IMG/VR virus record: IMGVR_UViG_3300039186_000158
Coordinates: 1-42,103 of that record
Length of the DNA stretch: 42,103 nucleotides
Origin: a virus
Reading direction: 5' to 3' (one strand)
This document shows, piece by piece, positions 15,194-24,337 of this stretch (positions within the stretch are counted from its first letter, which is position 1; every line of letters begins with the position of its first letter). The notes beneath the pieces were generated by a model. It saw only the letters and a program-made list of their open reading frames with translations. It was not told the DNA's origin and made no database searches. A program made the translations under genes and the position numbers.

Positions 15194-15737
15194 TTAATAC
15201 TTTTTTAGTTAATGTTTCGTTTTTTATGTTAAATTCTGACCACACTTCATATTCATCTTTCCAAGAACTTGATGATCCTATTTTTTCTTGCCAATATTCT
15301 AGTAAGTCATTAGTCTTATTGAATACTCTGTATTGCAAAGATAGTTCATCTCTATGTAAACCATTCTTTTTCAGTTTAATAACTTTAGGAAATAGCTTTT
15401 GGAACTGTTCAGATGTTTTAGAATATTTACCTTCTTTAACTATCTTAAAGTCTTTCTCAAACTTTTTATCAAGTTTATAAACAACAACAACAAACCCTCC
15501 TTCATAGTCATAATCTTCTATAATCTGTTTTGTTCTTTCATATTCACCATCTAAAAAATCTTTAAACATGTCAAGATCATTGGGCTTAAATAACACATAG
15601 ATACAATCTTTATACTCAGAATCTGATAACTCATCTTTTATATAAGCATTTATAAAACCATTATTTCTTAAACTGTCTTTAGGAGTTTTTAATGTTGGTG
15701 CCATAAATATAGTAGTACAGTTGTTTATTCTTTTCAT
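15159..15737 (-). CDS. Unknown phage protein
   Basis: 192 residues. Alternating charged and hydrophobic stretches; KDCIYVLFKPNDLDMFKDFL and GGFVVVVYKLDKKFEKDFKI suggest a beta-alpha fold. No catalytic signature. The ATG overlaps the exonuclease stop as ATGA. An internal ATG (giving MAPTLK...) at 15704 is possible, but coupling favours 15737. Position behind the exonuclease suggests a role in DNA metabolism. Confidence 0.65.
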   Translation of the reverse strand: MKRINNCTTIFMAPTLKTPKDSLRNNGFINAYIKDELSDSEYKDCIYVLFKPNDLDMFKDFLDGEYERTKQIIEDYDYEGGFVVVVYKLDKKFEKDFKIVKEGKYSKTSEQFQKLFPKVIKLKKNGLHRDELSLQYRVFNKTNDLLEYWQEKIGSSSSWKDEYEVWSEFNIKNETLTKKVLNESRKIITAKS

Positions 15738-16573
15738 TGATTTCTACTTTTTAGTTCTTCTAGAGTGTACAACTTTAATACACCATAGTTCATTCTTATT
15801 TGTTTTTTACTCTCTTCAAAGTTTCCTTTGTTAGACTTTAAATAGGCAGTCATTATCGCTTTAATAAATTGATAATCTGTCATATCTAAATTCATGTTCT
15901 TGTTACACCAGCCTTTACCTACACCAAATGCACCAGGAATAGCGTCACCACTATCACCTATTACTACTTGGGAGGCTATAGCTAATCTACTTTGCTTTAG
16001 AGATATAGACTTAAATTCTCCTATAATATCTTTATGACTTCTGTAATTATAGAAAGGTATATCAGGACAATTATAGAATACATCTTTATCCATAGCTGCT
16101 ACGACACACTTACCCTCACTTACTACTGTAGCATCATACACATAGTCATCAGCTTCTGCTCCTACAGATGGTATAGCGTTAAGCTCTTCTAACATATAGT
16201 CTGCAATGATTGGAATCAATGCATTCTTTTCCTTTCTGTTAGATTTATACCCAGGTAATATGTCATATCTAAAGTTGTTACCTCCTCCAATAAATATAAA
16301 AGTGTTTTTTATATTATACCACTCTTCTACATTATTTTGAATTTCTTGCAACTTAGTTCTAGTTCTATACTTAGCCTCTTCTATTCTGTCTTCCTCTGTT
16401 GGGAAATCTAGTACAGAGTCTTCAGGAAAGTAACTAGAAAAATACATTATACTGTCTGCATCTACAATTAGCACTCTCTCTGTCTCATCATAGCTGCTGG
16501 GAAGATTTTTCACTTCCCTAACAACTATTACAGGTTCTTCATTAAAGTTTTTCTTTACCTGTCCCTGTATCAT
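15734..16573 (-). CDS. 5'-3' exonuclease / flap endonuclease (RNase H-like, T4 Rnh type)
   Basis: 279 residues. RVLIVDADSIMYF at about 33-45 (first acidic cluster), KSNRKEKN in the helical arch, AEADDYVYDA (E.DD), VVAAMDKDVFYNC (D.D) and VIGDSGDAIPGAFGVGKG, the helix-hairpin-helix segment GDS.D.IPG..G(I/V)G. These motifs in this order define the FEN/PIN 5' nuclease family used to remove RNA primers and flaps. It overlaps both neighbours by 4 bases. Confidence 0.85.
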   Translation of the reverse strand: MIQGQVKKNFNEEPVIVVREVKNLPSSYDETERVLIVDADSIMYFSSYFPEDSVLDFPTEEDRIEEAKYRTRTKLQEIQNNVEEWYNIKNTFIFIGGGNNFRYDILPGYKSNRKEKNALIPIIADYMLEELNAIPSVGAEADDYVYDATVVSEGKCVVAAMDKDVFYNCPDIPFYNYRSHKDIIGEFKSISLKQSRLAIASQVVIGDSGDAIPGAFGVGKGWCNKNMNLDMTDYQFIKAIMTAYLKSNKGNFEESKKQIRMNYGVLKLYTLEELKSRNQ

Positions 16574-16818
16574 CTTTCTTTTATTTGTTCTAACATTTCT
16601 AAATATGCTATCTCTCTATTTAGATACTCGAGAGCTTTTTTCAAGTCAACTAATTCGTTATCTTTTTTACCAGCTCTAGTAATATATTTAATTACATTAC
16701 CACGAGTGAAACTTAGATTATATAACTGACAAAAGTCTATTACATCTCCAGAATCATCTGGTAAATTAGTCTTGTAGTGATCTGGTTCTAGTATTTTTTT
16801 TAAATCTTGTTTTTTCAT
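16570..16818 (-). CDS. DUF3310 family protein
   Basis: 82 residues. PDHYKTNLPDDSGDVIDFCQ, then FTRGNVIKYITRAGKK and LVDLKKALEYLNREI match the DUF3310 (SaV-like) signature, a family widespread in phages and usually annotated as nucleotide-related. Both ends overlap neighbouring genes as ATGA. The biochemical role is not established. Confidence 0.85.
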   Translation of the reverse strand: MKKQDLKKILEPDHYKTNLPDDSGDVIDFCQLYNLSFTRGNVIKYITRAGKKDNELVDLKKALEYLNREIAYLEMLEQIKER

Positions 16819-16943
16819 TTGATTTTGTTTTTATTTAAACTTTTTTTAACTGAGTAGCCATTGTTTCGTAAAAGGTTAATAGCTTTTTGTAGTTCTCTCT
16901 GCTTGACTCTGTAGTGTTCAAAAATTGGATTGCTTATTGCCAT
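16815..16943 (-). CDS. Very small basic protein (42 aa), coupled to DUF3310
   Basis: 42 residues starting MAISNPIFEHYRVKQRELQK and continuing AINLLRNNGYSVKK. Basic, largely helical. The stop TGA overlaps the DUF3310 ATG (ATGA), which strongly supports translation. The LRNNGYSVKK end could be a short DNA- or protein-binding helix. No family recognised. Confidence 0.6.
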   Translation of the reverse strand: MAISNPIFEHYRVKQRELQKAINLLRNNGYSVKKSLNKNKIK

Positions 16944-16965
16944 GTTGGTTATTTTTATTTATTAA

Positions 16966-17490
16966 TTAATATGCTAAGCATCCTTTAATTTCCCATCTAC
17001 CATCTTTTTCTTTAGATGATTTCTTGTAATTAATTTCTGCTACCTTGTTTGGTTGTTTTGTTATTCTTTTATTTATTGTTACAGTTAATTCCCAATCAGG
17101 GTTCTTCTCAACGAGCTCTCTTGCTTTCTTAATAGCGTCTCCTTGTTTCAGTTCTGAAACTACAACATTGCCCCATTCAGGATGAGTAACTTCATACTTC
17201 GTAACCCACTTTCTAGTTCCGTTTGCAGGAAAGTTAGTTACAGTGGTTTTGGTTTTCATATCATTTCCTATTGGCTTTTGAGTACAAAGTACCCAAGCTG
17301 GTTCATGTTTAGATGGCTCATCATCACCATAGAATTTACTTCTAGATACTTCTACCACACCTTGTGCATTGTGCCAACTTCCATTATAATAATCATTACC
17401 AAGTTCTTCTCTATCTGAATCTTGCAACTTTTTAAATGCAGTTTTTAAATCTCTTCCTGTAATTGTGTCTTCTTTAGTTATTGCTCCCAT
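16966..17490 (-). CDS. Unknown phage protein
   Basis: 174 residues with several Trp-containing segments (YYNGSWHNAQG, EPAWVLCTQKP, TRKWVTKYEVTHPEWGNVVVS) and a basic C-terminal half. No recognised domain. It starts 3 bases after the HNH gene stop, so the two are co-transcribed. Confidence 0.65.
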   Translation of the reverse strand: MGAITKEDTITGRDLKTAFKKLQDSDREELGNDYYNGSWHNAQGVVEVSRSKFYGDDEPSKHEPAWVLCTQKPIGNDMKTKTTVTNFPANGTRKWVTKYEVTHPEWGNVVVSELKQGDAIKKARELVEKNPDWELTVTINKRITKQPNKVAEINYKKSSKEKDGRWEIKGCLAY

Positions 17491-17492
17491 GT

Positions 17493-17888
17493 TTATTTTG
17501 GTTTTTTTAATTTACGTTCTAATTGTGTTTTTTCGTTGTGGCATGTTGTACAAAGTGTTTGTAGGTTATCCACCTCACAAAACAATCTGTCTACAAAAGC
17601 AGGAAGGTCTTTTGAACAGTTAAGACTACCAGCAGGTTTTATATGATCAATGTTCACTTCATCGCTTTTAAACCAATCAGTACATTTTTTACATTGATAT
17701 TCCCACTTCTGTCTTTTGTTCTTTCCTTTGTATGCTCTTCTAGATTCTTGCTTACATTGTGCTACAGGTTTCCACCATCTACTCTTTTGCCTAAGAGCAC
17801 TTCTTATCATTGACCAGAATGCTGCTTCTGTCATTGTTTCAGCATTTCTAGTTCTAGGTACTCTTGGTTTTTTTACTTTCTTTGCCAT
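17493..17888 (-). CDS. HNH endonuclease
   Basis: 131 residues. A basic N-terminus (KKVKKPRVPRTRN), then CKKCTDWF, NIDHIKPAG, NLQTLCTTCHNEKT: the classical HNH arrangement with two CxxC pairs, the DHI core His and the final N..L..C..CH..KT. Such nucleases cut or nick DNA; in phages they act as homing enzymes, restriction-like enzymes or terminase partners. It is the first gene after a hairpin terminator, so it opens the operon that ends at 14650. Confidence 0.85.
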   Translation of the reverse strand: MAKKVKKPRVPRTRNAETMTEAAFWSMIRSALRQKSRWWKPVAQCKQESRRAYKGKNKRQKWEYQCKKCTDWFKSDEVNIDHIKPAGSLNCSKDLPAFVDRLFCEVDNLQTLCTTCHNEKTQLERKLKKPK

Positions 17889-17900
17889 AATTTTAAATTA

Positions 17901-17939
17901 AAGGGTTGTAACAAATTTAATTAAAATATTACAACCCTT
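17901..17939 (-). terminator. Hairpin terminator after the rIIB-like gene
   Basis: An 11-bp perfect stem AAGGGTTGTAA/TTACAACCCTT with a 17-base A/T loop lies 7 bases after the rIIB-like stop and before the HNH start, followed by a T-rich tract on the minus strand. Confidence 0.75.
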
Positions 17940-17946
17940 AATTAAT

Positions 17947-19377
17947 TTAATCTAACTCTACTATTCTATCCTCTATCTCATTTTTCATTTGATCTAGATT
18001 CATAATCACCTCACGTATGTCTGAGCTTGATATACTTGGTAGATTAAACTCATACTTAGATGATTCAACTGCATATCCTTCTGCTACTTTAGACTCAATG
18101 TCTGAAAGATCACGGATTGCATACTCCTCGTCTAGTTCTAAAGTATCAAACTGACCATCATGAAGAATAGTTGTAGCCTCTTCTCTTGGTACAGTCATAA
18201 TTGGTAAGTACTCATAGCATCTACCTTTATGTGTACCAATACCAACCACTTTCATAGGGTTGATAAGAACAAGAACAGATTGATCACCACATCCTACATA
18301 GTGTATTTGGTCTGAAGTAAAATGTAAACCAGCTGCAGCACAATCTTGTGTTGACCAGTTACAATCTTCTTTTGGCATATTAACCACTTTACCTACACGA
18401 ATATCAAATGTCTTTGTCCAATCATCTGTAAAACGATTTTCTTTTCTATTTGGTAAGTCTAGATACAGATCTGTAAGACCTCCTATTTCTTTACCATGAT
18501 CTACTTTGTATGTAATCTCCTCTTCATAAGCCTCACACTCCACATAGTCTTCTTCTTCATCACACCACTCTTCATACATTGTTCTAGTTTCTAACTTATA
18601 AAGCTTTTCTTCATGAACAACTTTATATTCATTATTCTCTAGAAACACAGTATAGACATCAGGACTCTTCTTCCATACAGCTTTTACTTTGTTATATGCA
18701 TTAGAAATAAAGTGTACAAGTTCTGGGCTACCATGTAACGTTACTACATTACGTAGAGCTACAAAGAACCCTTGCTTAGTAATACGAAAACTATTCTCAT
18801 CTAAGAATCTGTATAGCTCATTACTTACTTCAGCTCTTGGATTAAGACAGCACCACATAAAGAATCTCTTAAGTGATAAATACTCGTCATCTTCAGACAA
18901 GTCTTCTGCTCTATCTGCTACTTCTATAAGCTTTTCTACTAATAGTTGAGGAACAGATCTAGAAATACCTTTAAAGTAGACAACATTATCTTCTACAGTA
19001 AATTCTCCACTGTCTTCTAATAATTGAATACCTTTTAATAAAGCTTTTGCTTTAGCTATTTCTTTAGCTTTCACTTGTTTCTCCTGAAGTACATTAGGAT
19101 CCATAACTATACGCTCAAACTCAAATTGAGATTTTGCATTAATTATAGCCTCATAATCTTCTTCTGTAGCATTTGGCTTGTTAATAATTTTACCATCGCT
19201 CATTAAAATAGTTAGAGAATCATTAACTAATTTAATTCCTCTATATAGAGGTGTTTCACTTTCTTCTTCTTGTACTGATTCTTGGTCAATTAAGCTATCT
19301 AACTTCTTCTCGATAACTCTTTCAATTGAATGGTCCACCTTGTTTTTGAACCACTCTAAACTTAAAAATTTATTCAT
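17947..19377 (-). CDS. rIIB-like protein
   Basis: 476 residues. The C-terminal two thirds follow T4 rIIB: LKRFFMWCCLNPRAEVS then ELYRFLDENSFRITKQGFFVALRNV, VGKVVNMPKEDC, AAAGLHFTSD and VLVLINPMKVVGIG...CYEYLPI. It is longer than T4 rIIB (312 aa) because of an N-terminal charged region and inserted acidic segments (DEEEDYVECEAYEEE). rII proteins protect against some host exclusion systems and affect lysis timing and membrane physiology in T4. The rIIA-like gene is directly upstream, separated by its own terminator. Confidence 0.8.
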   Translation of the reverse strand: MNKFLSLEWFKNKVDHSIERVIEKKLDSLIDQESVQEEESETPLYRGIKLVNDSLTILMSDGKIINKPNATEEDYEAIINAKSQFEFERIVMDPNVLQEKQVKAKEIAKAKALLKGIQLLEDSGEFTVEDNVVYFKGISRSVPQLLVEKLIEVADRAEDLSEDDEYLSLKRFFMWCCLNPRAEVSNELYRFLDENSFRITKQGFFVALRNVVTLHGSPELVHFISNAYNKVKAVWKKSPDVYTVFLENNEYKVVHEEKLYKLETRTMYEEWCDEEEDYVECEAYEEEITYKVDHGKEIGGLTDLYLDLPNRKENRFTDDWTKTFDIRVGKVVNMPKEDCNWSTQDCAAAGLHFTSDQIHYVGCGDQSVLVLINPMKVVGIGTHKGRCYEYLPIMTVPREEATTILHDGQFDTLELDEEYAIRDLSDIESKVAEGYAVESSKYEFNLPSISSSDIREVIMNLDQMKNEIEDRIVELD

Positions 19378-19415
19378 ATTTAATTGTATTTATTAATTGT
19401 TAATTTACTAAAAAT

Positions 19416-19442
19416 ATGGGAGACTGTCTGTCAATCTCCCAT
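19416..19442 (-). terminator. Hairpin terminator after the rIIA-like gene
   Basis: An 8-bp stem ATGGGAGA/TCTCCCAT with an 11-base loop followed on the minus strand by a T run. It separates rIIA from rIIB, so the rIIB gene may need its own promoter or depend on read-through. Confidence 0.75.
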
Positions 19443-19453
19443 CTAATCTCTTG

Positions 19454-21769
19454 TTATACTTCAGTTTGTTCTATTTTTGTTTGTCCTCCTTCCATTTCTT
19501 TAAGTTTATAATGTTCTATATTTAATCTTAGTTTGTGATATTTAAATAAATCAGTAATAGCATCCATTGCACTTGTATTGGTGCCATAATTCGTATGACT
19601 ACACATATATTCTATAAACGGATTAGCCTCTAGAAAAGATTTAACTTTATTATATAAATAATAAATTCTATGATCTTCTAAATTATTACCAGCATTAGTT
19701 ATGTCTACCATTTTATTAAGCATGTCATAATTAACTTCTCTAGTATTAAAATTCTTACTTACATAATTTTCTAGTTTAGTAGTTTCTTCACAAAGACTAG
19801 TATTTATTTTATTTATAAATTTTCTACCACTACTTCTAAATATTGCAGGAAAATCACCTGTAAACTTTCTGATTTGATGAGATGTGCTAATTCTTCTAAA
19901 GAGGATGTGATCACCTTTCATGAATTCATCATAACTTATAAGATTCTTTATGTCTAAAGTGTTCACTAGTTTTAATTCTCTATTAGATAAAGAAATTAGT
20001 CTAATGTCCATACGTTGAATAATATTATATAACTTATCCAACTTATCTTGATTATCATATGAATCATAAATGTAAACATAGCTTTCTTTTTTGATGTTTT
20101 GTAATTTCATCTTGTTAGCAACAAACTTACAATTTCTATCTCCACTCCATTTCAAAAGATTTTCTGCTTGCTTAAAAGAAATCTCTCCCACAAGCTTCTT
20201 ACCTACAGCTCTGCTTATTGTACCTTTTTTAGATGCAACAGCTTTTCTATCAGATATCCATTGAGCAGGTACAACTGCATTAGTCATATCTGTTGAATCA
20301 GATAATATAAGCTCTTCTATCTTTTGCCAGTCCTTAATTACATCTCTCCATTGACTCTTGTCATAGTTCTCTAGGCGTAATATCTCATAATAAGAATCCA
20401 TTTGATAAGAGTTCTTATTACCTAGTACAAGGTTTCTATTCTTTTTAAGAATAAAACTTCTGAATGTACGTGAATCATTACCTGTCACAGGAGAGTTTAT
20501 AATATCCATAGCCTGCTCTCTTATCCAGTTCTTCTTGTGACCCTTCATTATACCATTCATGATAAAATGATTTTCACTTTGAGACCACTTAGGTGATGAA
20601 TGATAACTATTTTTAAGACTATACATTCTATCGTTTTCTACTTTGTAACTTTTTACATACTCACAAAGTAAATTACTAAATGTACTGGTATTATAAATAC
20701 TTAAGTCTATAGTATTGACATCCTTAATCTTAGGAGCTTTAAGTTTTACTGTGGTAAATGCTTTTAAAGGTTCATAGTTCATGTTAGTTCCAAACAGTTC
20801 TACTATTCTATTATTGTCAGTATAGTATTTTAAAGCAGCTTTTACATCATCAGTTTCTGTAATTGAACTATTGTAACGTTCAGTCATGTAATCAGCAAAC
20901 TCTACAAGTTTAGCACGAATAACTTTCTTAGATTCTTGGCTATAGATTAAAGACTCTCTATTAGGAGTAGGAAACAATCCATCTTCTAAACCAAATCTTA
21001 ATCCTACAGGCATGTCAATAGAATCTATTCCTATCTTTTGAAAATCTAAAGGATAATAAACATCATCTAAACATATATGAAGCTTATCATCATTTGCTAA
21101 TTCAGAAAATTGAAATATCTTATTTCTATGAATGCTAAAGTTATTATCTATATCATCTACGTTGAAATATACATTCTCAAAATAAGCAAGTTGTTCCTTG
21201 ATCTTATCCTTAAAATCATAGTTATCACTCCACTTTAATGGAATGGTAACTTTTACACCATTGCTCTTGTCTGTAACTGTTTCATCTAGAAGGTCAATAG
21301 TATTTGTTTCTTCACCCTCATACATCATATACTTACGCTCTCTTCCATCTTTTCTACATGTAAAATAGAATGAAGAAGTGTATGCTAATGGTGCTTTGAA
21401 ACCTAAACCAAACATACCAAGCTCAGTATTACTAGAACGCTTGGTAGATTTACCATACTTACTTAAAATGTTTGTAACATCATCATGATCTAAACCAGTA
21501 CCAAAATCCTCTACAGAAAACTCATAGTTATTACTATCATTTCTTACTAAGGATACTATTATTGGTTTTGTTACTCCAGCTCTTCTGTGGCTGTCTAATG
21601 CATTACTTGCACATTCCCTCACTGCAGAGCCTATTGAATCTGAATAAAGATTCTTACTTAACATCTGCATCAATACTTGTGCAGAATCTAAGTCTAGGGA
21701 CATTCCTATGCTCTCGTTGTTTTGTCCTGCTTGTAGGACTTTCGATTGTTTTTGTTTTTCTAAAATCAT
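19454..21769 (-). CDS. rIIA-like GHKL ATPase
   Basis: 771 residues. The N-terminal Bergerat (GHKL) ATP site is clear: N box RECASNALDSH at 51-61, G1 box EDFGTGLD at 87-94, G2 box LGMFGLGFKAP at 117-127. The rest (~500 residues) is the long rIIA-like region without further motifs. Length and neighbour (rIIB) match the T4 pair, which act together at the membrane in exclusion defence. The leader carries five consecutive TTTA units (+ strand) just before the ATG. Confidence 0.85.
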   Translation of the reverse strand: MILEKQKQSKVLQAGQNNESIGMSLDLDSAQVLMQMLSKNLYSDSIGSAVRECASNALDSHRRAGVTKPIIVSLVRNDSNNYEFSVEDFGTGLDHDDVTNILSKYGKSTKRSSNTELGMFGLGFKAPLAYTSSFYFTCRKDGRERKYMMYEGEETNTIDLLDETVTDKSNGVKVTIPLKWSDNYDFKDKIKEQLAYFENVYFNVDDIDNNFSIHRNKIFQFSELANDDKLHICLDDVYYPLDFQKIGIDSIDMPVGLRFGLEDGLFPTPNRESLIYSQESKKVIRAKLVEFADYMTERYNSSITETDDVKAALKYYTDNNRIVELFGTNMNYEPLKAFTTVKLKAPKIKDVNTIDLSIYNTSTFSNLLCEYVKSYKVENDRMYSLKNSYHSSPKWSQSENHFIMNGIMKGHKKNWIREQAMDIINSPVTGNDSRTFRSFILKKNRNLVLGNKNSYQMDSYYEILRLENYDKSQWRDVIKDWQKIEELILSDSTDMTNAVVPAQWISDRKAVASKKGTISRAVGKKLVGEISFKQAENLLKWSGDRNCKFVANKMKLQNIKKESYVYIYDSYDNQDKLDKLYNIIQRMDIRLISLSNRELKLVNTLDIKNLISYDEFMKGDHILFRRISTSHQIRKFTGDFPAIFRSSGRKFINKINTSLCEETTKLENYVSKNFNTREVNYDMLNKMVDITNAGNNLEDHRIYYLYNKVKSFLEANPFIEYMCSHTNYGTNTSAMDAITDLFKYHKLRLNIEHYKLKEMEGGQTKIEQTEV

Positions 21770-21785
21770 TTGTTTATTTATTTAT

Positions 21786-22073
21786 TTATTTATTAATTTC
21801 TATTCTTTTTACTAACCACATACTCTTATGGCTAAAGTCAAAGTATACATCCTTTTTTCCTTCACCATTTCCCCATATACTATTGTCTCTTGTACATTTA
21901 GCACTTGACCATTCGGTATAATTATGAACTGTTCCATCTGAATATTTATAACTTTTATTAACCATCTTTGGCAATCTATGTATTATCATATAATTCAGGT
22001 CTACGCCTCTAACTATCACTTCATCTCCTACTTGAAGATCCTTAAATTTAACTACTTTATTTACAGTGTTCAT
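21786..22073 (-). CDS. Unknown phage protein, paralogue of the next gene
   Basis: 95 residues. VKFKDLQVGDEVIVRGVDLNY and a second half with KDVYFDFSHKSMWLVKRIE. It shares an overall pattern with the 112-residue product of the next gene upstream (DL..GDEIV...., M(W/V)..K), so the pair arose by duplication. The GDEV opening looks like a small SH3-like barrel. Overlaps the neighbour by 4 bases. Confidence 0.65.
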   Translation of the reverse strand: MNTVNKVVKFKDLQVGDEVIVRGVDLNYMIIHRLPKMVNKSYKYSDGTVHNYTEWSSAKCTRDNSIWGNGEGKKDVYFDFSHKSMWLVKRIEINK

Positions 22074-22408
22074 ATTTCTTCTCTTTTAATAATTACCATG
22101 TTTTTATAATTTAAATCTACTTTTACTATAGGGTTATCTTCAGAAGGTCTTTCAAACTTATATGTTGTATAAACAGTTGTTTTAGGTTCTCCTTTCCAGT
22201 TAGTCCATTTGTTGATATTTTCTGAAACATTAGATCTAACTCTTACAGCTATGTATCTGTTTCTCTTATCACCCCATGCATAAGGTGACTTTTTACTAAT
22301 TCTTGGCATTTCTGTTATCTTATAATATCTCATTTCAGAGCCTGCGGATGTTACTATTTCATCTCCTATTTTTAGATCTCCTGGATCATTTGTTAAAATT
22401 GGTATCAT
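22070..22408 (-). CDS. Unknown phage protein, paralogue of the neighbour
   Basis: 112 residues from the ATG at 22408, which is 12 bases after the uracil-DNA glycosylase stop; a longer frame would begin with TTG inside that gene and is not preferred. DLKIGDEIVTSAGSEMRYYKI, then AVRVRSNVSE and LNYKNMVIIKREE. Same layout as the 95-residue neighbour. Function unknown. Confidence 0.65.
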   Translation of the reverse strand: MIPILTNDPGDLKIGDEIVTSAGSEMRYYKITEMPRISKKSPYAWGDKRNRYIAVRVRSNVSENINKWTNWKGEPKTTVYTTYKFERPSEDNPIVKVDLNYKNMVIIKREEI

Positions 22409-22419
22409 GTTTCTTGTTT

Positions 22420-23142
22420 TTAGAATGGTTGTTCTGCATCTTTTAACCAATTGATGCTATAACCGTTATTTTCATAAATTAATGTATCTATTTTTGTGAA
22501 TACTCCCTCTGAGTCCCAATCAGCACCTCTATATGCAGCACTTGCTGGATGACTTACTGAAAAGACGTGAGAGAATATTCCTGTATGCTTTTTATATCTA
22601 GCAGCATCTTTACCTAGAAAAACATAAGGTATACCTAGAGGGTTAAGAATCTCTTCAAACAAATATTTTGTGAAGGGTTCCCACAACTCTATGTGACTAC
22701 CTGCTTTGTTTTTCTCTGTAGTTAGTGCTACATTAAGCATCAGTACACCTTGGTTAGCTAAATAAGCTACATCAGGCGTTGGATCATAACTTAAGTTAAT
22801 TCCTCTGTGAAATTCTTTTTCAAGAGCTCTATAGAAATTATCTAGAGATGGTTGTAAATATCCTGTAACAGAACATCCCATCAGCAAACCATCTGCTACT
22901 GGAAGACCATACTTAAAAGTATGATATGGACACATACCTATAATTACTGCTTTCACCTCATCTAGTTTAGTTTCCTGAAAACATCTATAGACATTAGATG
23001 AGAGAGGAGCAATTTGCTTGCCCCTCTTACTCTCTTTTTTCAAGAATGCATACATTTCGTCACATTCTTTACTTTCTATAAATGGTTTCATTTTACTGTG
23101 CCACGATGGGTGGAACTTAGATTTAAAACTTTCCCATTTCAT
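22420..23142 (-). CDS. Uracil-DNA glycosylase family 1 homologue with altered active site
   Basis: 240 residues. The family 1 layout is present: VKAVIIGMCPYH at 63-74 (usual GQDPYH), GLPVADGL, GVLMLNVALTTE (usual LLLN..LT, Asn retained) and SVSHPASAAYRG around 197-206 (usual HPSPLS..RG, His retained). The catalytic Asp that activates water is Cys here, and the preceding Gln is Met. The family removes uracil from DNA; this copy may be slow, altered or only bind. It lies among replication genes, 7 bases downstream of the unknown 72-aa gene. Confidence 0.8.
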   Translation of the reverse strand: MKWESFKSKFHPSWHSKMKPFIESKECDEMYAFLKKESKRGKQIAPLSSNVYRCFQETKLDEVKAVIIGMCPYHTFKYGLPVADGLLMGCSVTGYLQPSLDNFYRALEKEFHRGINLSYDPTPDVAYLANQGVLMLNVALTTEKNKAGSHIELWEPFTKYLFEEILNPLGIPYVFLGKDAARYKKHTGIFSHVFSVSHPASAAYRGADWDSEGVFTKIDTLIYENNGYSINWLKDAEQPF

Positions 23143-23148
23143 ATTTAC

Positions 23149-23367
23149 TTAGTTTATACAAAGGGCATTACCCTTTGTTGGTTTACAATCTTCTATTTCT
23201 AGGTATTGATTATCAAGTGATTCCACCTTCATTACTATAGGTGAATATAGTACACGATGGTGAGAGTTACCTTCATCATCTGCACTATATATACATTCAT
23301 AATCAGCTACTTCAGGATTATTCTTAACAATCTGAAGTAATGCGTTTATATGATCTTGAACTTTCAT
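23149..23367 (-). CDS. Unknown small phage protein
   Basis: 72 residues starting MKVQDHINALLQIVKNNPEV, then YECIYSADDEGNSHHRVLYS. A helical start and beta-rich middle; no family recognised. One base separates it from the DUF932 gene stop. Confidence 0.6.
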   Translation of the reverse strand: MKVQDHINALLQIVKNNPEVADYECIYSADDEGNSHHRVLYSPIVMKVESLDNQYLEIEDCKPTKGNALCIN

Positions 23368-23368
23368 A

Positions 23369-24151
23369 TTAAAACATTTCTATTTGGTTATCAGCTGTTA
23401 CAAATGATGGTGCATCTATTATAGCAGGTGAAGGGCTTATAACATTACTAAAGAATGTATGCAGCTCTGAGTGTGCAGACATCCACTTAGAAGGATGTGA
23501 TCCTTTTAATGCAAATGTTGCATGATTATATAAATCCCATAAACTTCCATCAGCACCATAGTTATGAGTTGGATTAATCAACTCTCTTTTAATGATGTTA
23601 AGTTGTGTAGATGTTATAAGGTCGTCTTGAATAAACATTCTACCTATTAGCTCTGCTCGAACTTGATCAGTAGCTTCATATTGCTTAAATAAATCTCTAT
23701 CTCTCTGCAGTGATGAGAATGCTGACGATCCTTTCTTAATATATTCTACAATGTTTGCAGGTGCTACTGTTTGAACATCTCCTACATGCTTACTTTTAAA
23801 ACTACCATAGTTTCCACTAACCATTCCGTTAGAACAAATCATGATTCTAGTACCAAGAGCAAACTTTAAGCTCACTTTCTTGTTATAGCTATTCTGCCAA
23901 GCTACCTGTAGCTGCATTTCACTATCAGCAACATTAGAAATAGTATACTTACCATTAGCAACACCACCATCTTCAGCTACACTATACTCTTGTCTTGCAA
24001 GTTCGTATCCTGATTGATGAATGCTTTCTAATGTAAGGTCCATTAGTTCTTGATGACTTACTGGTTTGTAAGTTTTTGTTTGTTCTGGCACTGATGCATT
24101 TAACATTATTTGTAACGCTTCTGCACTTCCTGATTTAATTGTACTTTTCAT
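23369..24151 (-). CDS. DUF932 family phage/plasmid protein
   Basis: 260 residues. Features of DUF932 (TIGR03299-like): FALGTRIMICSNGMVSG, the acidic and Arg-rich middle, and LWDLYNHATFALKGSHPS near the C-terminus. The family is common on phages and plasmids, close to replication genes, with unknown biochemical role. It follows an A/T leader with consecutive TTTA units (+ strand). Confidence 0.75.
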   Translation of the reverse strand: MKSTIKSGSAEALQIMLNASVPEQTKTYKPVSHQELMDLTLESIHQSGYELARQEYSVAEDGGVANGKYTISNVADSEMQLQVAWQNSYNKKVSLKFALGTRIMICSNGMVSGNYGSFKSKHVGDVQTVAPANIVEYIKKGSSAFSSLQRDRDLFKQYEATDQVRAELIGRMFIQDDLITSTQLNIIKRELINPTHNYGADGSLWDLYNHATFALKGSHPSKWMSAHSELHTFFSNVISPSPAIIDAPSFVTADNQIEMF

Positions 24152-24172
24152 TTTTATTTATTTATTGATTAA

Positions 24173-24337
24173 TTATTCTAGTGATATTGAAAAATCTTCT
24201 TCTTTAAAATGTCTTCTTAGAATTCCTTCTAAGTTCTCTATACCAATACATTGAATCTCATCCTCTGTAGTTGTATATAACCATTCTATATTATTCTTGA
24301 TTTCCTGTTCTAACTTTTTTAATTTTCCTGGAGTCAT
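24173..24337 (-). CDS. Very small acidic protein (54 aa), coupled to primase
   Basis: 54 residues starting MTPGKLKKLEQEIKNNIEWL, mostly helical and acidic (TTEDEIQC, FKEEDFS). Its ATG overlaps the primase stop as ATGA, so translation is likely coupled. No family recognised; a primase-associated helper is possible by position only. Confidence 0.6.
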   Translation of the reverse strand: MTPGKLKKLEQEIKNNIEWLYTTTEDEIQCIGIENLEGILRRHFKEEDFSISLE

